A stretch of DNA of 8,243 nucleotides from Tardiphaga sp. (GTDB taxonomy: Bacteria > Pseudomonadota > Alphaproteobacteria > Rhizobiales > Xanthobacteraceae). Positions 1 through 6,309 of this stretch are shown here, piece after piece; positions within the stretch are counted from its first letter, which is position 1; the number at the start of each line of letters is the position of its first letter. The notes beneath the pieces are model-generated. The model saw only the letters and a list, made by a program, of their open reading frames with translations. It ran no database searches and was not told the DNA's origin. The position numbers and the translations under genes are program-made. The stretch lies in assembly GCA_028290765.1 (NCBI GenBank), contig JAQGJF010000336.1:1-8243 (forward strand), given 5' to 3'.

Positions 1-13
1 GAAAGTTTCGATC

Positions 14-62
14 TAGAGCCCCGTTCCGATGAAATCGGAACGGGGCTCTATCTTTTTGTTTT
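14..62 (+). terminator. Strong rho-independent terminator, plus strand
   Basis: A perfect 17-bp inverted repeat (14-30 against 34-50) with a 3-nt GAA loop is followed on the plus strand by a T-rich tract (51-62). This is a textbook intrinsic terminator for a plus-strand gene ending left of the window. Read on the minus strand the stem is followed by GATCGAAACTTTC, which is a poor U-tract. The hairpin may still block or protect the 3' end of the ABC operon transcript arriving from the right. Confidence 0.85.
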
Positions 63-113
63 GACGCGTTTTCTTCACGCGAACCGGTATCCACTTCGCT
101 TGAAAACGCTCTA
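61..113. repeat. Bradyrhizobium-type intergenic palindromic repeat
   Basis: This is an imperfect palindrome whose outer arms are GCGTTTTC (66-73) and GAAAACGC (102-109), with a GC-rich core containing ACCGGT. I recognise the sequence from memory as a very common dispersed intergenic element in Bradyrhizobium and close relatives; copy number cannot be measured here. It directly abuts the terminator hairpin at 14-50, and both palindromes are bordered by TAGAG/CTCTA. The last bases (111-113) are the TAG stop codon of the ABC ATPase gene, so the element starts exactly at the end of that gene. Confidence 0.7.
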
Positions 114-1211
114 GCTCCGGGCCCGGACTGCGCCGTGCCGGATCGCCTTGCCATCCTCGGCAAAGAGATGAACGCAGTCGCGGCGCAGGCGAATGCGCAG
201 CGCGTCGCCGCGGCTTCGGCTGGCCTGGCCGGTCTCGCGAATGGTGAATTGCGGCAACCCATTGCCTGTCGCGTAACAGTAGGTCTCGCCGCCCAATTGT
301 TCAGCAAGATCGACGCTCATATCCAGGTCGCCGTCGGCAGCGACGTCGATGTGTTCGGGTCGAATGCCGAGCGAGACTTTTTGCCCGGCTTGAATATCGT
401 CTCCACCAAAGGGAAGCGACAGTTCACGGCCTTCGGGCAGGGTCAGGCGGATATCGTTGCCGCCGGTTGAGGCGACGATCGCTTCGACGACGTTCATCTT
501 CGGAGATCCGATGAAGGTCGCGACGAAGAGGTTGTCCGGAAGGTTGTAGAGATCCAGCGGCGTGCCGACCTGTTCGATCTTGCCGCCGCGCAGCACGACG
601 ATGCGGTTGGCGAGCGTCATGGCTTCGACCTGATCGTGGGTGACGTAAATCATTGTCCCGCCGAGATCGGCATGCAGCGCCGACAGCTCCTTGCGCATGG
701 CGACGCGTAGTTCGGCATCGAGGTTCGACAGCGGTTCATCGAACAGGCAGATTTTCGGGTCGCGCACGATGGCGCGGCCGATGGCGACACGCTGACGCTG
801 CCCGCCGGAAAGAGCCTTGGGTTTGCGCTGGAGATAATCGGTCAGGCGCAGCAGCGTCGCCGCATGGCCGACCCGCTTCTCGATCTCGGGTTTTGGCAGG
901 CCGATATTTTCGAGGCCGAAAGCCATGTTCTTGTAGACGCTCATATGGGGATAGAGGGCGTAGGACTGGAACACCATGGCAAGCCCGCGCTCGGAAGCGG
1001 GCACGGCGTTCATGATGACGCCGTCGATCTTGACGTCGCCGGCTGAAATTTCCTCGAGCCCGGCGATCATCCGCAGCAGCGTCGACTTGCCGCAGCCGGA
1101 GGGGCCGACAAAGACGACGAACTCGCCGTCCTTCACTTCAAGGTCGATGCCGTGAATGATCTTGATCGAGCCGTAGGATTTCTGAACGTCGCGAAGTTCG
1201 AGATGCGCCAT
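111..1211 (-). CDS. ugpC: Carbohydrate ABC transporter ATP-binding protein (UgpC/MalK family)
   Basis: This is the 366-aa cytoplasmic ATPase subunit that powers a CUT1 sugar importer. Visible motifs: Walker A GPSGCGKST (36-44), Q-loop Gln82, signature LSGGQ (134-138), Walker B ICLFDEP (154-160) with Glu159 as catalytic base, SNLD D-loop (162-165) and switch His192. A MalK-like regulatory/TOBE domain follows from about residue 235, with the IRPEH motif near 293. ATG 1209-1211 is chosen because it is preceded by AAGGA at good spacing and because homology begins there; the frame stays open for 140 more codons upstream but overlaps the permease gene. The Shine-Dalgarno overlaps the permease TAA stop, giving an 11-nt gap and likely coupled translation. 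The UgpC label denotes the family; MalK-type ATPases serve many sugars, so glycerol-3-phosphate specificity is not implied. The stop codon falls at the edge of a dispersed repeat, so the last few residues may be unlike those of homologues. Confidence 0.93.
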   Translation of the reverse strand: MAHLELRDVQKSYGSIKIIHGIDLEVKDGEFVVFVGPSGCGKSTLLRMIAGLEEISAGDVKIDGVIMNAVPASERGLAMVFQSYALYPHMSVYKNMAFGLENIGLPKPEIEKRVGHAATLLRLTDYLQRKPKALSGGQRQRVAIGRAIVRDPKICLFDEPLSNLDAELRVAMRKELSALHADLGGTMIYVTHDQVEAMTLANRIVVLRGGKIEQVGTPLDLYNLPDNLFVATFIGSPKMNVVEAIVASTGGNDIRLTLPEGRELSLPFGGDDIQAGQKVSLGIRPEHIDVAADGDLDMSVDLAEQLGGETYCYATGNGLPQFTIRETGQASRSRGDALRIRLRRDCVHLFAEDGKAIRHGAVRARS

Positions 1212-1222
1212 CGCGATGGTCC

Positions 1223-2272
1223 TTATTTCATGCCGGTATTTGCGATGCCGGTGGTGATGAAGCGTTGCAGGAACACAAACACCAGAGATACCGGCACCAG
1301 CGTCAAAACGGTCATGGCAAGCAGATAGTGCCATTGTACCTGCAATTCGCCCTGAAACGCGTTGAGGCCGATCTGCAGGGTATAACTCTCGCTCTTGGTG
1401 AGAACCGCAAGTGGCCAGAGAAATTCGTTCCAGCGCCACATCACCGAGAAGATCGCGAGAACGGCGAGCGCGGGCAGCGACAGCGGCAGCACGATGCGCG
1501 CGTAGATCTGCCATTCGGACGCCTTGTCCATGCGCGCCGCCTCGATCAGGTCGCGCGGCAAGGTCATCATATATTGCCGCAGCAGGAATACCCCGGTCGG
1601 TGTCGCCGCGCCCGGCAGGATGACCGCCCACAGCGAATTGATCAGACCGAGCGAGGTAACCACGAGATAGACCGGCACCAGGATGACGGTGATGGGAATC
1701 ATCAGCGTGCCGATGATGGTGACCATGGCGGCATTGCGGCCCGGAAATTCGTAGATCGACAGCGCGAAGGCCGCCATGGAATTGATCAGCAAGGTGATGA
1801 TGGTCGCGACGATGGTCACGAAAACCGAATTGCCGAGATAGCGCGTGAAAGCGAACTGACGCAGCGGATCGGTATAGTTGCTGGTGGCAAATGCCAGCTC
1901 GCGCAGGGGTTCCCGCTGGCCGAGGGCGACATTGACGGTTTTGCCCGGATCGGCGGGATCGACCATTTGCGCCTGCAGGCCGATACGCCGGGCCTGACCC
2001 ATCACTTTCCTGGTCCCGTCGGGCAATGTGACGGTGAACAGCGGCAGCGGCTTGGGATAGCCCTGAACGGCCACCTCCTTCTGCGACATCGGCAGCAGGG
2101 TCGGCGGGAATTCAAGCAGACCCGCCTGTGTCTTGAAAGAGGAGAGAGCGAGCCAGACCACCGGTCCGAACATCAGAACGACGCCGATCAAGAGATAGGC
2201 GTAGGCGGCATAGTCGGTCCAGTGCAGCCGCTTGACACCGCGTCTCCGGGCGAGAGCTTCGAGGACACTCAT
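1223..2272 (-). CDS. Carbohydrate ABC transporter permease 2 (MalG-like, long periplasmic loop)
   Basis: This is a 349-aa inner-membrane permease of the MalG/UgpE family. TM1 spans about 22-44, further membrane segments lie at about 147-171, 182-205, 210-232, 267-290 and 318-336, and the EAA motif (EAARMD at 244-249, LP at 262-263) contacts the ATPase. The protein is about 70 residues longer than typical MalG-type subunits. The extra length sits in the loop between TM1 and TM2 (about 48-145), which is Pro-rich and probably periplasmic. From memory this loop resembles permeases of the alpha-1,4-digalacturonate (AguG) type; that is a family impression, not a substrate assignment. The ATG at 2270-2272 has no Shine-Dalgarno of its own and follows a 14-bp duplication, so translation probably depends on coupling to the upstream permease, whose stop lies 10 nt before. 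The downstream ATPase gene begins after 11 nt. Confidence 0.9.
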   Translation of the reverse strand: MSVLEALARRRGVKRLHWTDYAAYAYLLIGVVLMFGPVVWLALSSFKTQAGLLEFPPTLLPMSQKEVAVQGYPKPLPLFTVTLPDGTRKVMGQARRIGLQAQMVDPADPGKTVNVALGQREPLRELAFATSNYTDPLRQFAFTRYLGNSVFVTIVATIITLLINSMAAFALSIYEFPGRNAAMVTIIGTLMIPITVILVPVYLVVTSLGLINSLWAVILPGAATPTGVFLLRQYMMTLPRDLIEAARMDKASEWQIYARIVLPLSLPALAVLAIFSVMWRWNEFLWPLAVLTKSESYTLQIGLNAFQGELQVQWHYLLAMTVLTLVPVSLVFVFLQRFITTGIANTGMK

Positions 2273-2286
2273 TAGAGGACACTCAT
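2261..2286 (-). repeat. 14-bp tandem duplication at permease 2 start
   Basis: The 12-mer ATGAGTGTCCTC (minus strand) occurs twice, at 2286-2275 and 2272-2261, separated by TA. The distal copy overlaps the permease 1 stop as ATGA but runs into TAA after four codons (MSVL). The proximal copy opens the full permease 2 frame. The likely ancestral state is a direct ATGA overlap between the two permeases, later displaced by a 14-bp duplication. Confidence 0.8.
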
Positions 2287-3299
2287 GGGTTTTTCCCCGG
2301 CCGGGTGAGAGCCAGCTGGATCAGCGTCAGCGCGAACAGAACGACGCCGAGAACCACGGAGGCGGCACTCGCGAGACCGAAATTCTGTACCTGGTTGGCG
2401 AACGCCGTCTCATAGATGTATTGAACGATGAGAAGCGTTGCCGAGCCCGGTCCCCCGCCGGTCAGAACAAAGACCTCGTCAAAGGTCTGCACCGCCTTGA
2501 TCAGCGACAGAACGACGACGACCAGCAGATTGGGCCAGAGCAGGGGCAAGGTGATGCGCCACAGAACCCGCGCCACCGGTGTCGCATCCATTTCGGCGGC
2601 TTCGTAGAGGTCGGCTGGAATGGCCTGCAGGCCGGCCAGCAGGATGAGCGTGTAAAACCCCATATGCGCCCAGATCGAGACGAAGATGGCCCAGAACATC
2701 GCCCAACTCGGATCCACGAAGAACAGGATCTTCTGGCCGCCCAGTGAGGTGAGCCCGGCGTTGATGAGGCCGTCGCGTTGCAGAATCCATTTCCAGATCA
2801 AGGCGACCACAACCGGGGAAAGCAGTACCGGAAAGAAAAAAGCCGCGCGGAAAAAGCCGCGGCCCCTGATCTTCATATTGAGGACCAGCGCGGTGATCAG
2901 TGAAAACAGCACCATCATCGTCACCTGAAAAACGGTGAAGACGAGCGTGTTTCGAACGCCCCGCCAAAAATGATCCTCGCGACAGCTCGAAGGATCGAGA
3001 TACGAGCCGCAGTCGAACAAATAGGCGTATTGCTGGCTTCCGACATAAGGGCGCTGGCCGAGGAACAGCGCCGAACCGCCGGTCACCGAAAACCAGAAAT
3101 TGATCACAAGCGGCACGAAGACAAACAGGCCGAAGAAAGCCAGGTTCGGCAACAGAAACATGTAGGGCATGTTTCGCTGGCCGATCAGCGCCTGAAGACC
3201 GCGCATCGGCACATCGACCAGTTTGACGAGTGCGGTCCAAAAACCGGATGTCAGACCGGAGGCCGCGTCGAGGTTCCGATGCTCCGATGCGACGGTCAA
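2283..3299 (-). CDS. Carbohydrate ABC transporter permease 1 (MalF/UgpA-like)
   Basis: This is a 338-aa inner-membrane permease forming the channel with permease 2. A cytoplasmic N-terminal extension (1-44) precedes TM1 (about 46-70). Other membrane segments lie at about 117-141, 150-170, 199-223, 257-275 and 310-332. The EAA loop reads EAAEMD at 233-238, with LP at 251-252. The loop after TM1 holds two cysteines, Cys97 and Cys106, that could form a periplasmic disulfide; as far as I recall a similar Cys-containing loop occurs in AguF-type permeases. The start is taken as TTG (3297-3299): it is preceded by AAGGACAGGG, which overlaps the TAA stop of the binding-protein gene 12 nt away, and the next in-frame ATG is about 30 codons inside. 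A later start would remove only the extension and not the transmembrane core. Confidence 0.9.
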   Translation of the reverse strand: MTVASEHRNLDAASGLTSGFWTALVKLVDVPMRGLQALIGQRNMPYMFLLPNLAFFGLFVFVPLVINFWFSVTGGSALFLGQRPYVGSQQYAYLFDCGSYLDPSSCREDHFWRGVRNTLVFTVFQVTMMVLFSLITALVLNMKIRGRGFFRAAFFFPVLLSPVVVALIWKWILQRDGLINAGLTSLGGQKILFFVDPSWAMFWAIFVSIWAHMGFYTLILLAGLQAIPADLYEAAEMDATPVARVLWRITLPLLWPNLLVVVVLSLIKAVQTFDEVFVLTGGGPGSATLLIVQYIYETAFANQVQNFGLASAASVVLGVVLFALTLIQLALTRPGKNP

Positions 3300-3314
3300 G
3301 AATCCCTGTCCTTA
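3300..3314 (-). promoter_or_regulatory. Shine-Dalgarno overlapping a stop codon, supports a TTG start
   Basis: On the minus strand this segment reads TAAGGACAGGGATTC just before TTG. The binding protein's TAA stop is embedded in the AAGGA ribosome-binding site, with a second purine-rich AGGG closer to the start. The same TAAGGAC arrangement recurs at the permease 2/ATPase junction (1225-1219), which argues that TTG 3297-3299 is the true start and that the genes are translationally coupled. Confidence 0.6.
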
Positions 3315-4589
3315 CTTTTTGCGCTCGGCAATCTGCTGGGTGACGTCCGACTCGATTCTTTTGTAGGCTTCGTCGACCTTGGATTCACCGGCAACAACCT
3401 GGCCGACACGGCTGATCACCGCGTTGAAGATGATGCGGTTAAAGGTGTAGCCCTGCAGCTGGTATGCCGCCGGCGCGATCTTGCCGACTTCCTTGCTGAA
3501 AACGCCAAGCGCTGCCTTGGCGGGCGGGCTGGCGGTTGAATAGTCCAGTCCCTTTGCCGACAGGCCGAGGTGGCCGGGAACGAACAGCGCGCGACTGTCA
3601 AATTCCCCCAACGCCTCCTCGCTCGACAGATATTCCATCACCCGGGCGACGGCCTGCGGGTTCTTGGTGGTCTTGACGGCAATCAGCGCCGCGCCACCCG
3701 GCATGCCGGTGCAGCCGCCGGCGCCGCAGGGGGTGGGCACCGCGACCCAGTCGAACGCGTTGCCGATGGTCTTGTCGAACTGCGCAACCTGCCAGGACCC
3801 CGACATGTACAGAACAACTTGAGCGTTCTTGAACTCGTCATTGGCGCCACGATAGGTCGCGCCCGAAACCGAAGCCCAAAGCTCCTTCGACATGACGCCG
3901 GAGGCATGCCAGCCCACGACCTTCTCCACGGCGCGCTTGAAGCCGTCATCGATGACGGCCGGCTCCCCCTTGGCGTCGAAAATCTTCGCGCCTTCGGAGA
4001 TCGCCATGCCGAGGAAACGATGCCCGGAACGGTCGATGGCGATCGGGAAGGGGGCCTGGACCTTGTCGGCAACCTGCTTGGCGGCTTTCGCCCAATCGTC
4101 CCAGGTGGCTTTGTCGCCGGGCAGCTGCACACCCGCCTGCTCGAACAGGGTCTTGTTGGCGAACGGACCGGTCACGGTCAATTGGGTCATGTATCCCGGA
4201 ATTGCCGTGGTGTTGCCGGGCTCGCGCATCCAGATCAGAAACGGACCGAAGTTCTTTTCCCAATAGGCGGGGTCCTTCAGATAGGGCCGGAGATCGAGCA
4301 TGTAGCGCGACACGCCGCCGAGATCGACCACGCGGGCCATATCCGGGCCCTCGCCCGCGGCAAGCTGCACCGGCAGCGTCTCGTTGATCGCCTTGAACGG
4401 CACCTGGTCGATGGTCACCTTGATATCCGGATTTTTGGCTTCGAATTTCCGGATCAGGTCGGTGATGACTTCGCCTTCATTGCCATCCGAATACCAGGCC
4501 ATGCGCAGCTGGGTTTGCGCAACGACCGGTAGCGATATCGACATTGCCGCCGCGAAAACGCCGGAAAACCACAGCTTGCGAACGAACAT
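3312..4589 (-). CDS. Periplasmic carbohydrate-binding protein of ABC transporter (family 1)
   Basis: This is a 425-aa extracellular solute-binding protein that captures the sugar in the periplasm and delivers it to the two permeases encoded next. The N-terminus is a Sec signal peptide: MFVRK, a hydrophobic stretch at about 6-20, and a VVA/QT cleavage site after Ala24. There is no lipobox, so a soluble periplasmic protein is expected. The mature sequence has the usual family 1 pattern: AWYSDGNEGEV near the N-terminus, AAGEGPDMARV at 77-87, aromatic residues suited to sugar stacking, and YMSGSWQVAQ at 261-270. Cys288 and Cys293 could form a tight disulfide loop. ATG 4587-4589 is chosen because it begins the signal peptide and follows a strong GGGAGG at 6-nt spacing; the frame runs 92 codons further upstream without protein-like content. 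As first gene of the operon it is probably the most highly expressed. Resemblance to AguE (digalacturonate-type) binding proteins is from memory; the substrate is unproven. Confidence 0.92.
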   Translation of the reverse strand: MFVRKLWFSGVFAAAMSISLPVVAQTQLRMAWYSDGNEGEVITDLIRKFEAKNPDIKVTIDQVPFKAINETLPVQLAAGEGPDMARVVDLGGVSRYMLDLRPYLKDPAYWEKNFGPFLIWMREPGNTTAIPGYMTQLTVTGPFANKTLFEQAGVQLPGDKATWDDWAKAAKQVADKVQAPFPIAIDRSGHRFLGMAISEGAKIFDAKGEPAVIDDGFKRAVEKVVGWHASGVMSKELWASVSGATYRGANDEFKNAQVVLYMSGSWQVAQFDKTIGNAFDWVAVPTPCGAGGCTGMPGGAALIAVKTTKNPQAVARVMEYLSSEEALGEFDSRALFVPGHLGLSAKGLDYSTASPPAKAALGVFSKEVGKIAPAAYQLQGYTFNRIIFNAVISRVGQVVAGESKVDEAYKRIESDVTQQIAERKK

Positions 4590-4883
4590 CGATGCCTCCC
4601 GAAAATTGCCTGCGCCGGCAAATCTATTGTTTTGGTTCCCGGTACTCCTTGCATTGAGCGTGGGGCAAATCAAGGTTGGTCGGAAATTGGGTCGCGGCGT
4701 GACCGGTTGGCGTGCCGAGCTGAGGATTGTGGCCGGCAATGACCGCAGTACAGATGACTGTGGTACAATCGTCCCGCTTGCGCTGCTGGGAACGCCTGGA
4801 GCGGCCCGGTGCAGGCGGGCGGACCCACGCGGCCGCCCACGCGCTTCCCAACAGGGCCGCTTCACATCCTGCAGGGCGACGGA
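4590..4883 (-). promoter_or_regulatory. Leader region upstream of the ABC importer operon
   Basis: This 294-nt non-coding stretch lies between the 72-aa gene and the binding-protein gene and should hold the operon promoter. I could not place a convincing -35/-10 pair. A candidate operator is the imperfect inverted repeat at 4748-4766, with GTAC at both ends and an inner ACAG-ATGA-CTGT (4750-4761), roughly 160-180 bp before the start codon. A GC stem (4817-4822 against 4833-4838, 10-nt loop, no U-tract) may weakly separate the operon from the gene upstream. The strong Shine-Dalgarno of the binding-protein gene is near 4596-4601. No RNA gene or riboswitch was recognised. Confidence 0.35.
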
Positions 4884-5102
4884 CTACTGGGCGACAGATT
4901 TTTCACGCAGTTCGAAGGCGCCCAGCCGAAACTCGCGGTCGTCTTCCGCCGCCGTCGTGCAGACGAGGGTGAACGCCGCATCCGGAAAGCGCTCCCAGAT
5001 TGCAAGATCTTCCGCCGCGACCGTGAGCCAGCCGAATCTGAACATGTAGCGGCCCGGTGTCGTCACGAGTCCGGCTTGCTGCCAAGTGACCTTATTGACC
5101 AC
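4884..5102 (-). CDS. Small conserved hypothetical protein (72 aa)
   Basis: This is a 72-aa acidic-to-neutral, probably cytoplasmic protein with no signal peptide or membrane span. It is rich in aromatic residues in its first half (Trp7, Tyr19, Phe21, Phe23, Trp25, Trp36), followed by an alternating hydrophobic AAFTLVCT stretch and a charged tail. This suggests a small mixed beta/alpha fold. The GTG start at 5100-5102 has GGAG about 9 nt upstream. I recall similar hypothetical proteins in Bradyrhizobium-related genomes, but no function is known to me. Its start overlaps the 3' end of the 98-aa gene by 40 nt in another frame, so the two could be coupled. It is separated from the ABC importer by 294 nt. 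Confidence 0.7.
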   Translation of the reverse strand: MVNKVTWQQAGLVTTPGRYMFRFGWLTVAAEDLAIWERFPDAAFTLVCTTAAEDDREFRLGAFELREKSVAQ

Positions 5103-5359
5103 CAGTCATTCTCCATATGATGTTGGCGACCGATAGCAGGCGGAGGGAGGGTGATGCCGTTGCGGTGCGATGCTTTGTTGGTGCGCATTTCGAAAACGTC
5201 GAGCTGCACCGCGAAAGTCGCCAGCGCCAGCCTTAGATTATCCAGTTCCTCGGCCCGCGCGCCGTCGCCGTGATCCGCGGCGAGTGGCGCGCGCGCATTG
5301 ATGCGGGGCACCGTCCATCGACGGAGCCCCGGAATCGGCGGGAATATCCGCGCCACCAT
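5063..5359 (-). CDS. Probable small hypothetical protein (98 aa)
   Basis: This frame opens one base after the stop of the 141-aa gene (TGA-A-ATG). It uses mostly G/C third positions down to about 5150, as expected for a real gene here. The product has a Pro/Arg-rich basic N-terminus (1-25), a likely helix at about 36-58 (AEELDNLRLALATF and following), and a polar, less convincing tail. There is no Shine-Dalgarno before ATG 5357-5359, so initiation would depend on coupling to the preceding gene. A TTG 22 codons upstream is possible but would lie inside that gene. The last 40 nt overlap the 72-aa gene. I do not recognise the family. The gene is supported by codon use and spacing only and could be spurious or slightly mis-bounded at its 3' end. 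Confidence 0.45.
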   Translation of the reverse strand: MVARIFPPIPGLRRWTVPRINARAPLAADHGDGARAEELDNLRLALATFAVQLDVFEMRTNKASHRNGITLPPPAIGRQHHMENDWWSIRSLGSKPDS

Positions 5360-5360
5360 T

Positions 5361-5786
5361 TCAGTCAATGGAGGCCGGCGTTGCCGCCGTGGCCGTGCGA
5401 GCGGCCGGTTGCGCATGCCCCGCAACCTGATGCACCACAGGCAATTGCAGCACGGTCACGCGCTGCCCTTCGCTGAGCTGCGTCACCAGTACACGGCCGC
5501 CATCGGGGAACTCGATCGCATCATGGTGACGGTGCGGGACATCCGGGTCGACCACGCCGAATTTCCCGACCCGGCAATCGATCGAGCGCGCCCAAATCCA
5601 TCGGCTGTCGTATCTGACGTCTTCGGCGAACGCCAGTTCGGTTCCGGGAAGCATGCAGACCGCGACCGCACGGTCGCTTTCTGACGCAAAACCGCGCGTC
5701 GACGTTCCGCGGAATGTCGTGGTGACGAGCGTCTCTCCAACCTGGGCGGGGCGCGATGCAACGGCGTGCAGGCTATAGTCACACAT
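5361..5786 (-). CDS. Conserved hypothetical protein beginning MCDYSLH (141 aa)
   Basis: This 141-aa protein has no signal peptide or membrane segment. The N-terminal block MCDYSLHAVASRPA and the following TTTFRGTSTRGFAS match, from memory, a conserved hypothetical family found in Bradyrhizobium and related Alphaproteobacteria; I know of no function for it. Other notable points are the CMLPGTELAF segment (44-53), a His-rich HRHHD motif at 85-89 followed by AIEFPDG, and three cysteines (2, 44, 71). The Cys and His residues could suit metal binding, which is only a suggestion. The Ala/Thr-rich tail (about 122-141) looks disordered. ATG 5784-5786 is chosen because AGGAG lies 8 nt upstream and conservation begins there; the open frame continues upstream with Arg-rich, non-protein-like sequence. 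It is probably first in a small cluster with the 98-aa and 72-aa genes. Confidence 0.78.
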   Translation of the reverse strand: MCDYSLHAVASRPAQVGETLVTTTFRGTSTRGFASESDRAVAVCMLPGTELAFAEDVRYDSRWIWARSIDCRVGKFGVVDPDVPHRHHDAIEFPDGGRVLVTQLSEGQRVTVLQLPVVHQVAGHAQPAARTATAATPASID

Positions 5787-6063
5787 CGGATTTGCTCCTG
5801 GGTCGCGATAGCCGACCAACGCCGCTCGGAGGCGCAGGCCTCTATCAGAGTGGACAACAGTGAGCGATGGTTGACCGCCTTGTGGGCAATTGTGCGGCCC
5901 GTGCCGACGGTCCCAATCACAAATTCGTTCCGGGCTCGACCAAGCGGTCCCAGGTTGAAGGGATTTCGGATGAGCCCGTTCCCGTGAAACGCCAGTGGTT
6001 TCGGATGTTGCCATCCGACGCCAGGCGGCGCGCGAACGTCTCAATTGACAGTTTCGCGGTGGT
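5787..6063 (-). other. 277-nt spacer, possible gene relic
   Basis: No confident gene lies between the small membrane protein and the 141-aa gene. On the minus strand, stop-free stretches of protein-like composition occur in two frames. One covers 6063-5920, directly after and in frame with the TAG of the membrane-protein gene. The other covers about 6048-5787, with residues such as IGTVGTGRTIAHKAV, and runs into the 141-aa gene in a different frame. Neither has a credible start or ribosome-binding site. The segment may be a decayed gene, or simply the leader and promoter of the 141-aa gene. No clear promoter or terminator was found. Confidence 0.3.
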
Positions 6064-6309
6064 CTAAGCCATCTGGCGCGAGGGGAAAGGCGGCGGTGCG
6101 GCTTTCGTGCGTTCGAGCGCGAAGAGAATGGAGCTGTAAAACAGATAGATCGTGGCCACGAAGCCAATCATGGGGATCAGCGTGAGCACGATATACAGAG
6201 CTCCGCTTCTTTCGGTGCGACTGGCGAGCAGGTAGTTCCCCCATAACAACGGAATGCTGAGGATTAGAAAAGGCAGCAACGACAAGATCATATCATTTCC
6301 GGCACCCAT
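6064..6309 (-). CDS. Small two-span membrane protein downstream of lexA (81 aa)
   Basis: This 81-aa protein has two strongly hydrophobic segments, about 8-29 (ILSLLPFLILSIPLLWGNYL and on) and 38-65, joined by a short polar, charged turn (SRTERSG). The tail KAAPPPFPSRQMA is short, basic and Pro-rich. It is probably an inner-membrane hairpin. The ATG at 6307-6309 is preferred because a GGGGGGA Shine-Dalgarno sits about 7 nt upstream; a TTG at 6322-6324 would add five residues but lies before that site. It starts 71 nt after the lexA stop in the same direction, and I see no terminator between them, so co-transcription with lexA, and hence SOS induction, is possible. A GNYLLA-R...LIPM-G pattern recalls other short rhizobial membrane proteins of unknown function. 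Function unknown. Confidence 0.72.
   Translation of the reverse strand: MGAGNDMILSLLPFLILSIPLLWGNYLLASRTERSGALYIVLTLIPMIGFVATIYLFYSSILFALERTKAAPPPFPSRQMA

Noticed and set aside
1212..1631. 140-codon N-terminal extension of the ATPase frame
   Set aside because: It overlaps the permease 2 gene, is Arg/His-rich, and the canonical ATPase start with a Shine-Dalgarno is at 1211.
1265..2275. Long plus-strand open frame (336 codons) opposite permease 2
   Set aside because: It mirrors a well-supported permease gene; the product is His/Arg/Gln-rich with no domain, as is typical of antisense frames in high-GC DNA.
3570..4532. Long plus-strand open frame (320 codons) opposite the binding-protein gene
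   Set aside because: It is antisense to a clear solute-binding protein and its composition is low-complexity Gly/Arg/His-rich.
4817..4838. GC-rich hairpin as an intrinsic terminator after the 72-aa gene
   Set aside because: It has only a 6-bp stem with a 10-nt loop and no following U-tract on either strand.
4590..4865. 92-codon N-terminal extension of the binding protein
   Set aside because: It would bury the signal peptide, while a strong GGGAGG precedes the ATG at 4589.
5787..6167. 127-codon upstream extension of the 141-aa protein
   Set aside because: It is Arg/Ser/Pro-rich and overlaps the membrane-protein gene in another frame; AGGAG precedes the ATG at 5786.
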